From Halocatena halophila (GTDB lineage Archaea; Halobacteriota; Halobacteria; Halobacteriales; Haloarculaceae), in NCBI GenBank assembly GCA_027563145.1, contig CP071306.1:372001-436000 (forward strand): DNA of 64,000 bases, in the 5' to 3' direction. Position numbers and translations under genes: made by a program. This document shows, one piece after another, positions 53,061-62,000 of the stretch. Each line of letters opens with the position of its first letter. Position 1 is the stretch's first letter. The notes beneath the pieces are model-generated. The model saw only the letters and a list, made by a program, of their open reading frames with translations. It was not told the origin of the DNA and did no database searches.

Positions 53061-53746
53061 CCGAGGACTCGACGCCAGAGTCCTACGCTGATCTCGGAGC
53101 AACCACCCAGGAGGCGATGGCGATTGCCACGACGAGCATGGATCGCGTTCGCGAGCTCGTCCCGGACGAAACGCTCGACGACCGGCTCCGACAGAAGGCC
53201 GTCCACGCAACTGGAGACCCGGAGTTTCAGTATCTGCTCCGGGTGGCCAATGAGCCCGCACGCGCTGGCGGCCGCGCAGTGCGTGAGAACAGGACGATCA
53301 TCACCGACGTATCGATGGTGCAGTCAGGTATCACGAATCGGGGCCACCAGTGTTCGGTGACCGCAGCGATCGGTCACGGGACCGAGCTGGCCGAGCGCAC
53401 TGGCATGACCCGAACCGCGGCCGCCGTCCTCACGCTCGATCGTGATGGTCGATACGACGATGCAATTGCCGTTGTCGGGAACGCACCAACGGCCGCGCTT
53501 GCGCTGGCCGACTGCATTGAGGACGGTACCCGGCCCGCGGTGGTTGTTGCCACACCGGTTGGCTTCGTGAAGGCCCACACGGCAAAAGAGCGACTCCGGT
53601 CGGTTGCAACGACGACCGGCGTGCCAATCGTCACTGCCGTCGGTCGACGGGGCGGTAGCGGGCTGGCAGCCGGGCTCACAAACGAGCTCGTTCACGTTGC
53701 AGCCGACGCGAACGACGGCGAGATCACGGTGGACACGGATGACTGA
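53057..53746 (+). CDS. cbiC: cobalt-precorrin-8 methylmutase CbiC
   Basis: 229 residues. It moves the methyl from C11 to C12 to give cobyrinate. RQKAVHATGDPEF contains the catalytic His (His50). GGRAVRENRTIITDVSMVQSGI, IAVVGNAPTAALALADCIEDG and ATPVGFVKAHTAKERL are the CobH/CbiC signatures. It overlaps cobN by 4 and cbiE by 8 bases. Confidence 0.95.
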   Translation: MTEDSTPESYADLGATTQEAMAIATTSMDRVRELVPDETLDDRLRQKAVHATGDPEFQYLLRVANEPARAGGRAVRENRTIITDVSMVQSGITNRGHQCSVTAAIGHGTELAERTGMTRTAAAVLTLDRDGRYDDAIAVVGNAPTAALALADCIEDGTRPAVVVATPVGFVKAHTAKERLRSVATTTGVPIVTAVGRRGGSGLAAGLTNELVHVAADANDGEITVDTDD

Positions 53747-54485
53747 GGGCAACGACCACCGGGATCCGGCGTTGATCGCGACCGCAACCCCTGAGGAGAC
53801 GTCGCCGACCGATCCGGTGTTTGCCGTGGGTGTCGGTCCCGGCAATCTGGACTTTCTTACGCCACGAGCCGACCAGGCACTGACTGGTGCCGACGTGGTT
53901 GTTGGCTTCGAAACGGTGATTGAGCTGGTCCGTGATCGGATTGACGGAACGGTACTGCCGTGTGGATACGAGACTGAAGCCTCACAGATCGAGCGATTCG
54001 CCGAACAGACCAGAGGTGGTGCGAGCGGGACGGCCGTCCTGATGGGCGATCCCAACCATTCGGGCTATCAGTTTCTGGGAAAAATTGAGGCTGCCGTTGA
54101 TCAACCGGTGCGCGTGGTACCGGGGATCTCGTCGGTCCAGATCGCTGCGAGCCGTGCCAGGACCCCAATGGAGGACACCACGTTTGTGACACTCCACCAG
54201 CGAGGACCACTGACTGACGCCCTCGAACGGCTGGCGACCGACGTGGGTCAACGCCATCTGCTTGTTCTCCCGCGGCCGGGCGACTGGATGCCCGAAGCGA
54301 TCGCCGAGTGGTTGCTCAAAGAAGGAGCCTCTCCGTCTGCGACGGCGCTCGTCATGGAACGACTCACCATGCCAGACGAACGGATCCACCGAACGACGCT
54401 TGCGGCGCTTTCTGGCCAACCAGCCCAGTCAGCGTTCACTCCCCTCTCGGTCCTCGCCGTCCGGCGAACGAGCGAGACTCGGTGA
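53739..54485 (+). CDS. cbiE: cobalt-precorrin-7 C5-methyltransferase CbiE
   Basis: 248 residues with a class III methylase fold. FAVGVGPGNLDFLTPRADQAL is the SAM loop, TAVLMGDPNHSGYQFLGKI the GDP motif and VVPGISSVQIAASRARTPMED the central motif. C-terminal sequence includes LPRPGDWMPEAIAEWLLKEGA. It works with CbiT. The start at 53739 overlaps the cbiC stop; the longer frame from 53604 is Arg-rich shadow. Its 3' end overlaps the convergent CbiX-like gene by 50 bases. Confidence 0.93.
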   Translation: MTEGNDHRDPALIATATPEETSPTDPVFAVGVGPGNLDFLTPRADQALTGADVVVGFETVIELVRDRIDGTVLPCGYETEASQIERFAEQTRGGASGTAVLMGDPNHSGYQFLGKIEAAVDQPVRVVPGISSVQIAASRARTPMEDTTFVTLHQRGPLTDALERLATDVGQRHLLVLPRPGDWMPEAIAEWLLKEGASPSATALVMERLTMPDERIHRTTLAALSGQPAQSAFTPLSVLAVRRTSETR

Positions 54486-55269
54486 CCAACTGATCACCGG
54501 CGGGCGGCGGACCGCCCACGCTTGGCCGAGCGGGTGCGGGCGGATGGGGGCCAACCCCTGTGACGGTGGCTTCTCCGATCGTCTGCTGTGCACAAAGCTC
54601 AGCTAGAATGGCCGTCGTGATACCAGAATGCTTCCCGATCGGACGTGTGATCGTGAATTCGGTGTGACAACCGGACAGTGTCGATCGCAGGCGGTCGTTG
54701 CGTAGCGGTGAATCGGCCATCCAGAGCCCAACGGCGACCGCGGACTCACATTGCAGGCGCTCTGTGACGGCCTCAACCGCTGGATCCTCCAGCAGATAGC
54801 ACGGATGGACATCATCAGCTGGTCCCCTCCGCTCTAACCGATTGGCGTGATATGTTGTTACCGCTCGACTGTACGGCGTTGAAGGACTCCCACGACCGAC
54901 AACAACCAGCGGTGAGGATTCATCGGCTGGCGTACAGTCTCGAACCACGTCCGCAATGACGTTCGTAACGATTGCACTCCGACCCGGCGGCCGACAGAGG
55001 TGCACGTCTCCAGGAATGTGTGCTAACTGTGGAATCAGTGCGTGCTCGGTCGTGGGGGTTCGCGCCATCTCTAACACCATCACGTACACTCGCTCACCCG
55101 CCACCTTCGAGAGCGTCGCCGCCAGCTCGTCTTCGGGTTCTGTGTCGTAAGTAACAGTGGTGATTCGGTCCGTTTCTGTCTGTGTTTCGAGCCGTTCGGC
55201 GTGTGTTTCGAGTACGTCTCGTCCGTTTCCGCGACCACAGCCGATGAGGAGCAGTGTTTCGTCGGTCAT
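54436..55269 (-). CDS. degenerate CbiX-like (chelatase-fold) protein
   Basis: 277 residues. LLLIGCGRGNGRDVLETHAERLE (about 5-27) aligns with the GHGSR opening of CbiX, but the metal His is Cys. YVMVLEMARTPTTEHALIPQL corresponds to the second CbiX motif region and LVVVGRGSPSTPYSRA to the start of the second half. SCGYxLED-type YLLEDPAVEAVTERL is also conserved. Catalytic residues for metal insertion look incomplete, so it may bind tetrapyrrole or cobalt without chelatase activity. A C-terminal Pro/Gly/Arg-rich tail (about 245-277) overlaps cbiE. It is divergent from cobT. Confidence 0.6.
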   Translation of the reverse strand: MTDETLLLIGCGRGNGRDVLETHAERLETQTETDRITTVTYDTEPEDELAATLSKVAGERVYVMVLEMARTPTTEHALIPQLAHIPGDVHLCRPPGRSAIVTNVIADVVRDCTPADESSPLVVVGRGSPSTPYSRAVTTYHANRLERRGPADDVHPCYLLEDPAVEAVTERLQCESAVAVGLWMADSPLRNDRLRSTLSGCHTEFTITRPIGKHSGITTAILAELCAQQTIGEATVTGVGPHPPAPARPSVGGPPPAGDQLVTESRSFAGRRGPRGE

Positions 55270-55526
55270 GGATTAGTGGGCGCATTCAATTTCACTGTAA
55301 TTATTCCAACCGAACTTGTTTTGTTGTAGAATCCAATCAATATATAATTAATGGAATAGGCATGAAAGAACATCGGATAATATCAATAGAAATTATTGTG
55401 TGTGGTGTTATCTATCATATTTTGTTGAAACAGCGGTGAATTAAAGTAGACTTGAACTAGAGATATTGTACTGGTGTCACAGCAGATGGAAACAGTTCGT
55501 TCACGTCGGTGGAGGCGTACACGGTG
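55270..55526. promoter_or_regulatory. 257-base AT-rich divergent region between the cbiX-like gene and cobT
   Basis: AATAATTAC (minus strand, about 55297-55305) fits a TATA box for the cbiX-like gene. TTTGTTGTAGA (55320-55330) is the fourth copy of the island motif, next to GAACTTGTT, which also occurs reversed at cbiT. For cobT, GAATTAAAGTA (55438-55448) would give a leader of about 57 bases, and GGAGG at 55511-55515 is a ribosome binding site 11 bases before the ATG. No B12 riboswitch-like structure is recognised. Confidence 0.45.
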
Positions 55527-56528
55527 ATGTTCGTTCTGGTCGGTGGTTCGACTGCGACGGCGCGGATCCCAGGGATCAGTGCCGCAGGGGCGAGTCCAGA
55601 GCTTCTCGCACACACGCCGAGTGCGGACCTGGAAATTGTTTATTACGGCAAGCCAGTGTCGAGTTCGATCGTTCCGGTGAGTCCGACCGGCTGTCCGACG
55701 CCAGCGGTTATCACGCGGGCCGTCCTCGAAACACTGGAGCGTTCAGCGACGCCGATCGACGGCGGTCTTGAGCATCCAACGGCAGCTCCAACGATTTCGA
55801 TAGCGAACACCCCAGGCGACGACATTCGATCGCCGCCGGCGGTTCAATCGGCCCGGTCGGCGTTTACAGCCGGAAAATCGCTCGGCGAGCGGCTCCCCAC
55901 CGACACGCTCACGATCGGTGAGACGATTCCGGGGGGGACTACCACAGCACTCGCTGTCCTGACGGCACTGGGTGAACGAGCGTCGGTTTCGTCTTCGCTG
56001 GCTGACAACCCCCTCGAACTGAAGCGGACCGTGGTTGAAGCGGCATTGACAGCACTGAACCACGAACCCGGTGCGTTCGCCAACCGACCGATTGATGCCC
56101 TTCGAACGCTGGGTGATCCCGTGCTGGCGACGGTTGCGGGGCTCACTGTCGGTGCGCTCGAAACTGGATGTGCCGTCACTCTGGGTGGGGGAACACAGAT
56201 GGCAGCCGTTGTTGCGCTCGTCCGCCACGCTGGGTGTAGCGAGCCGCTGGAGATAGCAACAACGTCGTTCGTTGGGGCAGATGACACCGCACCAATCCAG
56301 TCGCTGGCAGACGATCTTGACTTCTCGCTCACGGTGACCGATCCTGGATTCGATGCGGAGTCACACCCAGCGTTCGACGCCTACGAGGCCGGCCACGCCA
56401 AAGAGGGTGCGGGGATGGGTGGCGCGCTCGCGCTTGCCACAGCCAATGGCATTTCGATGGCGCGCGTGCGAGATCAGACGATTGCAGTGTACGATCGACT
56501 GCTCGAATCGGCTCCCGTCGAACCATGA
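55527..56528 (+). CDS. cobT: archaeal CobT-family nicotinate-nucleotide phosphoribosyltransferase-like protein
   Basis: 333 residues. MFVLVGGSTATARIPGISAAG opens the archaeal CobT family (UPF0284/TIGR00303-type). GETIPGGTTTALAVLTALGE, TLGGGTQMAAVVAL and GHAKEGAGMGGALALA are the conserved glycine-rich motifs. It is thought to activate the lower ligand base for cobamide assembly. Start choice: ATG 55527, preceded by GGAGG; an in-frame GTG at 55509 adds six residues. It overlaps cbiA by 4 bases. Confidence 0.87.
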   Translation: MFVLVGGSTATARIPGISAAGASPELLAHTPSADLEIVYYGKPVSSSIVPVSPTGCPTPAVITRAVLETLERSATPIDGGLEHPTAAPTISIANTPGDDIRSPPAVQSARSAFTAGKSLGERLPTDTLTIGETIPGGTTTALAVLTALGERASVSSSLADNPLELKRTVVEAALTALNHEPGAFANRPIDALRTLGDPVLATVAGLTVGALETGCAVTLGGGTQMAAVVALVRHAGCSEPLEIATTSFVGADDTAPIQSLADDLDFSLTVTDPGFDAESHPAFDAYEAGHAKEGAGMGGALALATANGISMARVRDQTIAVYDRLLESAPVEP

Positions 56529-57823
56529 AGGGGGTTGTGCTCGCTGGCACTCGATCGGGGGTGGGAAAAACTGTCGCTACCCTCGCTGTCCTTGAGGGCC
56601 TCTCCGCCGAGGGCTGGTCGGTCCAGCCCGCAAAGGCCGGTCCGGATTTCATTGATCCGTCCCACCACGAACAGGTTGCCGGACGGCCCTCCAGAACGCT
56701 CGATTGCTGGCTGCAGGGCGCTGCTGGCCTCCGACGGAACTACGCCCGCGGATCGGGCGACATTTGCGTTGTCGAGGGGGTGATGGGGCTCTATGACGGC
56801 GATGGTTCGAGCACAGCCATGGTGGCCGAAACGCTTGATTTGCCAGTGATTCTGGTGGTCGACGCCAGCGCGGGCATGGAGAGCGTCGCCGCGACAGTAC
56901 ACGGATTTTCGGAGTATGCAACACACGCCGGCCGGTCGATCGATGTCGTTGGGATGATCGCCCAGCGCGCTCACGGCGGTCGACACGAATCGGGCATCGT
57001 CTCGGCACTCCCAGAGGAAATCACGTACTGTGGCCGTATTCCGCCGACTGACGCGCTGGAGATTCCTGACCGCCATCTTGGGCTCGAACGCGGGTCGGAG
57101 TCACCGCTCGATTCGGACGTGCTCGCTCGGGCAAGCGAATCGCTCGATTTCGAGGCGATTGCTGACTGCTCTCGCGAGCCGACCACTCCTCCGGTAGCCT
57201 CGCCACAGGACAGCACTGAGCACACCATCGCCGTCGCCAGTGACGATGCGTTCTGTTTTGCCTATCCAGCGACGATCGAACGGCTTCGCGAGCGCGCGTC
57301 AGTGGAGACCGTCTCTGTGCTCGCAGACGATCCACTGGTGCCGTGCGATGGAATCTACCTGCCGGGAGGGTATCCGGAACTCTTTGCCGACTCACTCGCC
57401 GAGAGCCAGACGCTGTCGGCTATTGCCGACCGTGCGGCCGATGGTTGTCCCGTTCTCGGTGAGTGTGGCGGGCTGCTCGCGCTGGCCGACACACTCACGA
57501 CGACCGACGGAGCGACCCACGAGATGGCTGGCGTGCTTCCGGCGAACGTTCGAATGCACGAGCGCTATCAGGCGCTGGACCATGTCGAGCTAACGGCGAC
57601 TGCCGACACCCTGACAGCATCGACCGGCCAGACGCTTCGTGGTCACGAGTTTCACTACTCCAGTGCCAGCGTTGACACCGACGCCAGATTCGCGTTCGAA
57701 CTCGAGCGAGGAACTGGTATTGTGGACGGAATGGATGGGCTCACCGAACATCGGACGCTGGGCACCTACTGTCACTGTCATCCAGAGAGCGGCGCATTCG
57801 ATCACTTTCTCGATGGGCTCTGA
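56525..57823 (+). CDS. cbiA: cobyrinate a,c-diamide synthase CbiA
   Basis: 432 residues. It amidates the a and c side chains using glutamine and ATP. The P-loop is AGTRSGVGKTV (7-17). VVEGVMGLYDGDGSSTA (82-98) follows. The C-terminal class I glutaminase-like domain has GIYLPGGYPELFADSL and the nucleophile Cys314 in LGECGGLLAL. Domain order and length match CbiA/CobB. The 3' end abuts the convergent MazG-like gene with no gap. Confidence 0.95.
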   Translation: MKGVVLAGTRSGVGKTVATLAVLEGLSAEGWSVQPAKAGPDFIDPSHHEQVAGRPSRTLDCWLQGAAGLRRNYARGSGDICVVEGVMGLYDGDGSSTAMVAETLDLPVILVVDASAGMESVAATVHGFSEYATHAGRSIDVVGMIAQRAHGGRHESGIVSALPEEITYCGRIPPTDALEIPDRHLGLERGSESPLDSDVLARASESLDFEAIADCSREPTTPPVASPQDSTEHTIAVASDDAFCFAYPATIERLRERASVETVSVLADDPLVPCDGIYLPGGYPELFADSLAESQTLSAIADRAADGCPVLGECGGLLALADTLTTTDGATHEMAGVLPANVRMHERYQALDHVELTATADTLTASTGQTLRGHEFHYSSASVDTDARFAFELERGTGIVDGMDGLTEHRTLGTYCHCHPESGAFDHFLDGL

Positions 57824-58132
57824 TCACTCCCCAGAGCCGGCCGATCCCGTCGTTTCGATCCGGCGTTCGTATTTTTCGAGCGCACCCACGAGCGCATCAT
57901 TGGCGTCGATTGACTGGCTCTCCGCGAGCGCAATCGCTGCAAACAACACGTCACCGAGTTCATCGGGATCGATCGAGAGCGAATCGGGAGTGGCTCCGTA
58001 GTCGGTGCTCTCGGTGGCGTTTGCCGTGAGTTCGCCAACCTCAGCGACGAGATCGAGCAGCCGATATTCGGGTGGGCACTCCAGATCGTGTGTTGTGAGA
58101 AACTCGCTCACAGTCTGCTGTGCATCGTCCAT
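57824..58132 (-). CDS. MazG-like nucleotide pyrophosphohydrolase
   Basis: 102 residues. The helical MazG core has LLDLVAEVGELTANATES and the EELGD-type motif DPDELGDVLFAAIALAE, where acidic residues bind Mg2+. These enzymes hydrolyse NTPs to NMP and pyrophosphate. It begins MDDAQQTVSEFLTTHDL at 58132; the longer frame from 58186 is not supported. Confidence 0.83.
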   Translation of the reverse strand: MDDAQQTVSEFLTTHDLECPPEYRLLDLVAEVGELTANATESTDYGATPDSLSIDPDELGDVLFAAIALAESQSIDANDALVGALEKYERRIETTGSAGSGE

Positions 58133-58213
58133 GGCGGAATGCCAGCCGATACGCTGGTATGCGTGTCGAATTCCGACCACAAACATTTCGTAAGTATGAT
58201 TGGTAGCTACAAT

Positions 58214-59062
58214 ATGGTCTCTGCAACCGAATCGGCAGACGAAATCGACCCAGAGGTGCGGCTTCTGCTGGGCTGTTTCGTCGCCGTTGTGTTCGGTCCC
58301 GTGGCCTGGCAGCTGCTCGTGTGGAGTGGGTTCACATCAACGTTCGCGTTGTTCCTGGGTGTGCTCGGCCAACTCTGTGGCGCGGTCATCGGCGGAGGCT
58401 GGTGGGCAACACGCCGTCCAGACCACATCCGCTGGCTTGGACGCGGCCACCGACCGTTGATTCCACCGCTGCTCGGTGTGTGTTGGTTCGCTGTCGTCTT
58501 GTTCGTTCCCCATCCAAATTCGCTCGGCGTCGCACCGTCCACACTCTCAGCAGCGCTCATCTGTGGAACGATCGCCATCCCAGTAGGACTCGCCGTGGGA
58601 GCGCTATGTCGAACGCACTGGGCGAACTGGCAGCTCGGGAAAACCAGATGTAACCACTCGTTCGTCGGGATCCAACCGCCAGTGCGCCAGCAAAGGCTCT
58701 CCTGGCTTTCGTTGCTGTTCGGTGGACTCAGCATTCCCGTGATAGCCGGACCGTATCTGGCAATCGATATCGCACTGCAGTACGGGTTCTTACTCGTGAT
58801 GATCGCTGGATTCGTGCTGATTCCCCGCCATCCGGGCAACCGCACGATTTCGATCACTGCTGATGGACTCCACAGTAAGCGGAAGGTTTTCGCTCGGTTT
58901 TATCCGTGGACGGCGGTCGACCACGTCGAACTAACGGACGACCGACTACTGATCCATCAGTCTCGTCCGATCCATTCGACCATCCACTGTGACCCCGACG
59001 AAATCGACGATCTCGATGCTGTCTTGCGAACGTTCGCTCGGTACACCAGCGTCGATCGATGA
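58214..59062 (+). CDS. membrane protein with C-terminal PH-like domain
   Basis: 282 residues. About six hydrophobic segments fill residues 15-200: LLLGCFVAVVFGPVAWQLLVWSGFTS, ALFLGVLGQLCGAVIGGGWW, LIPPLLGVCWFAVVLFV and others. The C-terminal 90 residues (ITADGLHSKRKVFARFYPWTAVDHVELTDDRLLIH) look like the bacterial PH-type beta domain. Function is unknown. The start may be ATG 58196 or ATG 58214; the latter is chosen because the intervening codons are not conserved-looking. Confidence 0.6.
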   Translation: MVSATESADEIDPEVRLLLGCFVAVVFGPVAWQLLVWSGFTSTFALFLGVLGQLCGAVIGGGWWATRRPDHIRWLGRGHRPLIPPLLGVCWFAVVLFVPHPNSLGVAPSTLSAALICGTIAIPVGLAVGALCRTHWANWQLGKTRCNHSFVGIQPPVRQQRLSWLSLLFGGLSIPVIAGPYLAIDIALQYGFLLVMIAGFVLIPRHPGNRTISITADGLHSKRKVFARFYPWTAVDHVELTDDRLLIHQSRPIHSTIHCDPDEIDDLDAVLRTFARYTSVDR

Positions 59063-59336
59063 TATATTAATTCAGCAACAACAAAGGTAACATTTTTAAT
59101 GGTACGTAATATGAATGAAAGTGTGGCGCACGAGCGCACCGGGAGGATCAATCCAGGACACAATCGTTGACGCGAGCCGTGAATGGAAACCCAGTAATTC
59201 ACGGATACCAATCAGGCATTCCTGCGTTTTCGTGGTCAGCGGTTCGACAGGGCTGGTCACTCTGTCACCGTTTTGTTACATTTTGAATAACGACAGTTGG
59301 CACTCTGTGTTACTCATCGCCCCCAGAATAGTCAAT
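59063..59336. other. 274-base intergenic region with an 8-bp inverted repeat
   Basis: TATA-like ATTTTTAATGG at about 59092-59102 is followed by a 19-codon ORF (MNESVAHERTGRINPGHNR, 59111). The inverted repeat CCGTGAAT/ATTCACGG (59177-59184 and 59197-59204, 12-base loop) lies further on. A small RNA is possible but not supported by further evidence. The region ends at the convergent TFB gene. Confidence 0.3.
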
Positions 59337-60311
59337 TCACCCGTCTATCGTGAGACCGATCGCTTCTAGCTGTTCGTGATATCGCTTTCTGATCGTCACT
59401 TCCGTCACCTGTGCCACGTTTGCGATCTCTGCCTGCGTGGTGTTTGCTCCACAGAGCCGACTCGCGGAGTAGATCGCTGCCGCCGCATACCCGGTTGGCG
59501 ACTTTCCAGAGAGAAGCCCCTCTTCGGCGGTGATCGAACAGATCTCCATTGCCTTCGATTTGATGTCCTCAGAACACTCGAGCGCAGAACAGAACCTGGG
59601 AATGTACTGCCGAGGGTCGGCCGGCTCGAGTGCCAGTTCCAGTTCGCGCGCAATGTACCGATACGCGCGGGCGATTTCCGAACGTTCTACCCGGGAGACC
59701 TCCGCCAGTTCGTCGAGACTTCGCGGGAACCCCTCCTGGCGACAGGCAGCGTAGACGGCGGCAGCGGCGATTCCTTCGATCGAGCGTCCACGAATGAGAT
59801 CCTCATCGAGCGCGCGACGATACAACACGGAGGCAATCTCACGAATCGATCGTGGGATCCCCATTGCACTCGCCATGCGATCGATTTCTGAGAGCGCAAA
59901 CTGGAGATTGCGCTCTTTGTTGTTGGCCGTCCGAGCCCGCTCGTGCCACGTCCGAAGCCGACGCATCTGTTTTCGTCGCTCGGGAGAGAGCGCACGCCCG
60001 TTTCCGTCACGGTCTTTCCAGCTGATTGCCGTCGTCAATCCCTTATCGTGTAAGGTGCGAGTTACGGGCGAACCAACTCTGGATTTTTTATTACGCTCGG
60101 TTGTATCAAATGCCCGCCACTCCGGACCGGTGTCCAGTAACGACCCTTCGATTACCAGTCCGCAGTCCTCACAGCAGCGTTCACCGTGTTCGCTGTCGCG
60201 ATAAATCTTCGTCCCACCACATTCGGGACACTCCATCTGGTGGGTGATGTCCTCGGTCTGTTTTTCGGGCTCGTACTGTCGGTCGATGTCAGTTCGTTGT
60301 GTGTCACTCAT
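59337..60311 (-). CDS. tfb: transcription initiation factor IIB (TFB)
   Basis: 324 residues. The N-terminal zinc ribbon has Cys28, Cys31, Cys47 and Cys50 (MECPECGG, RCCEDCG). The B-finger region follows with WRAFDTTERNKKSRVGSP. Two cyclin repeats follow: one includes IASVLYRRALDEDLIRGRSIEGIAAAAVYAACR, the other AAAIYSASRLCGANTTQAEIANVAQVTEVTIRKRY. Haloarchaea carry several TFBs; which one this is cannot be read here. The message probably starts near 60370 from TATA-like AATATTTATG. Confidence 0.95.
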   Translation of the reverse strand: MSDTQRTDIDRQYEPEKQTEDITHQMECPECGGTKIYRDSEHGERCCEDCGLVIEGSLLDTGPEWRAFDTTERNKKSRVGSPVTRTLHDKGLTTAISWKDRDGNGRALSPERRKQMRRLRTWHERARTANNKERNLQFALSEIDRMASAMGIPRSIREIASVLYRRALDEDLIRGRSIEGIAAAAVYAACRQEGFPRSLDELAEVSRVERSEIARAYRYIARELELALEPADPRQYIPRFCSALECSEDIKSKAMEICSITAEEGLLSGKSPTGYAAAAIYSASRLCGANTTQAEIANVAQVTEVTIRKRYHEQLEAIGLTIDG

Positions 60312-60451
60312 GGGTGTTCACCCGTAGCGAGAGCCAATGCAATCCCCCAAGCACCGTGCTGTCTCACAATGTGGTAGTAAACTAGTGACTGGTACATAAA
60401 TATTACTATGGTGCACCCAATAATATTTATTAACTTGTTTCAATATTCCTT

Positions 60452-61747
60452 CTATTTGGGCGTTCGAATCTTGGTGGCTGTATCGGCTGTTTCGTCGATC
60501 ACCGTCACGGAAACGCGGGTATCTGTCCGGCGCTTGATCCGTTGTTGGAGGTGATTGGCGAGTCCATCGTTAGCGGAGGCGACGTAGACGGTGACGGCAA
60601 CCGGATCGCGTCCGAACAGCACCGTTTCGTGTTCGATATTTTTCGAGAGAACGGTGACGTCGCTGTCCGTAAGAACGGAATCGACCGTCGATTCGAACTG
60701 CGTATTTTCTCTGATGTTGAACGATGTCGAGACGAGAAAGCCCGACACGACGAGCAACACGAGAAAGAGCGTCCCAAATCGTTGCAACGTAGCCCGTTTT
60801 GCAATCCGCTGGTCGTACCAGTGGGTCGGCCGATAGCCACGAATCCACAGGACGCCGAGGCTGGCGATGTTGATCGAGAGGACGTTGACAACCAGGAGAA
60901 CGGACACGCTGAAAAAGACGATTTCGTTCCAGTAGGCAAGTGAGAGTCCAACCGCAGCGGCTGGCGGTATCAATGCTGCCGCAATCATCACACCCACCAG
61001 GGGTGCGCTCGCACCGGCACTGATAGAAAAGGCACCGGCTGCCCCCGAACCGAGCGCGATGACGAGCGAAAGCGCCCCAGGATTGATCCGTGAAGCAATC
61101 TCATCAATTGCCACGAGATTTACTGTGGGCATGATCGTGAACTTCGTGGCAAACGCAAAGACCCCCGCACTCGCGATCGCGAGCACAACACCAAGAACCT
61201 GGGCGAGAACGCTCGTTCGGAACAGGTTGTCGTCGTTGACGATGCTTCCAACGCTTGCACCGACAGCCGGTCCCAGCAACGGCGCGATCACCATACTTCC
61301 CACAATGACGGCACCGCTGTTGGTGAGCAGTCCGGCCCCAGCAACAATGGCACTCACGACCGTGAAAAAGACGTACTTCGGCGTTATGGCAGCCATCTCC
61401 TGGGCATCGCTCTGTAACTCTTCGCGTGAGATGCGTCCGCGAGCCCACATGCCCCCCGGCCGTTCGTCGGTTGATTCAGTGTCGACGGGAGCTGTGGCCT
61501 CATAATCGGTCGAAAGGACGGTCTCGAGATCAGAGACAACGGCATAGCCCTCATAATCGACGCCCAGCTCTCGGAGTCCATCGAGAAACGACTCCACTTC
61601 GTCCGTTTCTAGCGGAATGGAAAGTACTGTCGCATCCTTGGATTCTGAGCGCTCTGCAAACAGGGCATACGACCCCTCACGGTCTTTGAGTGCGGCTTCA
61701 ACGTCGTCCTTTTGCTGGTCAGCTATGCGAATTTGTACCAGTCGCAT
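60452..61747 (-). CDS. DUF389/TIGR00341 family membrane protein
   Basis: 431 residues. The N-terminal 125 residues are soluble (MRLVQIRIADQQKDDVEAALKDREGSYALFAERSES, an ACT-like region). About eight transmembrane helices follow with the DUF389 features LTNSGAVIVGSMVIAPLLGPAVGASVG and SISAGASAPLVGVMIAAALIPPAAAVGLSLAYWN. A soluble C-terminal domain (about 345-431) ends the protein. Function is unknown in archaea. It is divergent from the HTH gene at 62001. Confidence 0.9.
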   Translation of the reverse strand: MRLVQIRIADQQKDDVEAALKDREGSYALFAERSESKDATVLSIPLETDEVESFLDGLRELGVDYEGYAVVSDLETVLSTDYEATAPVDTESTDERPGGMWARGRISREELQSDAQEMAAITPKYVFFTVVSAIVAGAGLLTNSGAVIVGSMVIAPLLGPAVGASVGSIVNDDNLFRTSVLAQVLGVVLAIASAGVFAFATKFTIMPTVNLVAIDEIASRINPGALSLVIALGSGAAGAFSISAGASAPLVGVMIAAALIPPAAAVGLSLAYWNEIVFFSVSVLLVVNVLSINIASLGVLWIRGYRPTHWYDQRIAKRATLQRFGTLFLVLLVVSGFLVSTSFNIRENTQFESTVDSVLTDSDVTVLSKNIEHETVLFGRDPVAVTVYVASANDGLANHLQQRIKRRTDTRVSVTVIDETADTATKIRTPK

Positions 61748-62000
61748 CGATAGCTGCTTTTCTCACGGTTCATTTGATAGTGTATGGGTTGACGAATCGA
61801 GTGATGACACACAACTGCAGACGATCGAGCGTGGTTCCACAAAGCTTATTACACCAATACCACCAGTTGCAATCGGACAGCGATCGGGAGTTGCGTTCGG
61901 GAGATGGAAATCGACTGGCCCTATGTCTGCTGTCCGTGCTCTCTCTGGCAACCCGCTTTTACCGAAACACGCAGGTACTCTCACTGTATACCATTCGTCT

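Noticed and set aside
55270..55526. Possible cobalamin riboswitch before cobT
   Set aside because: The region is AT-rich with no B12-box-like sequence or long stem structure; such riboswitches are not expected in haloarchaea.
59115..59369. 84-residue plus-strand frame before TFB
   Set aside because: Runs into the convergent TFB gene and lacks haloarchaeal composition.
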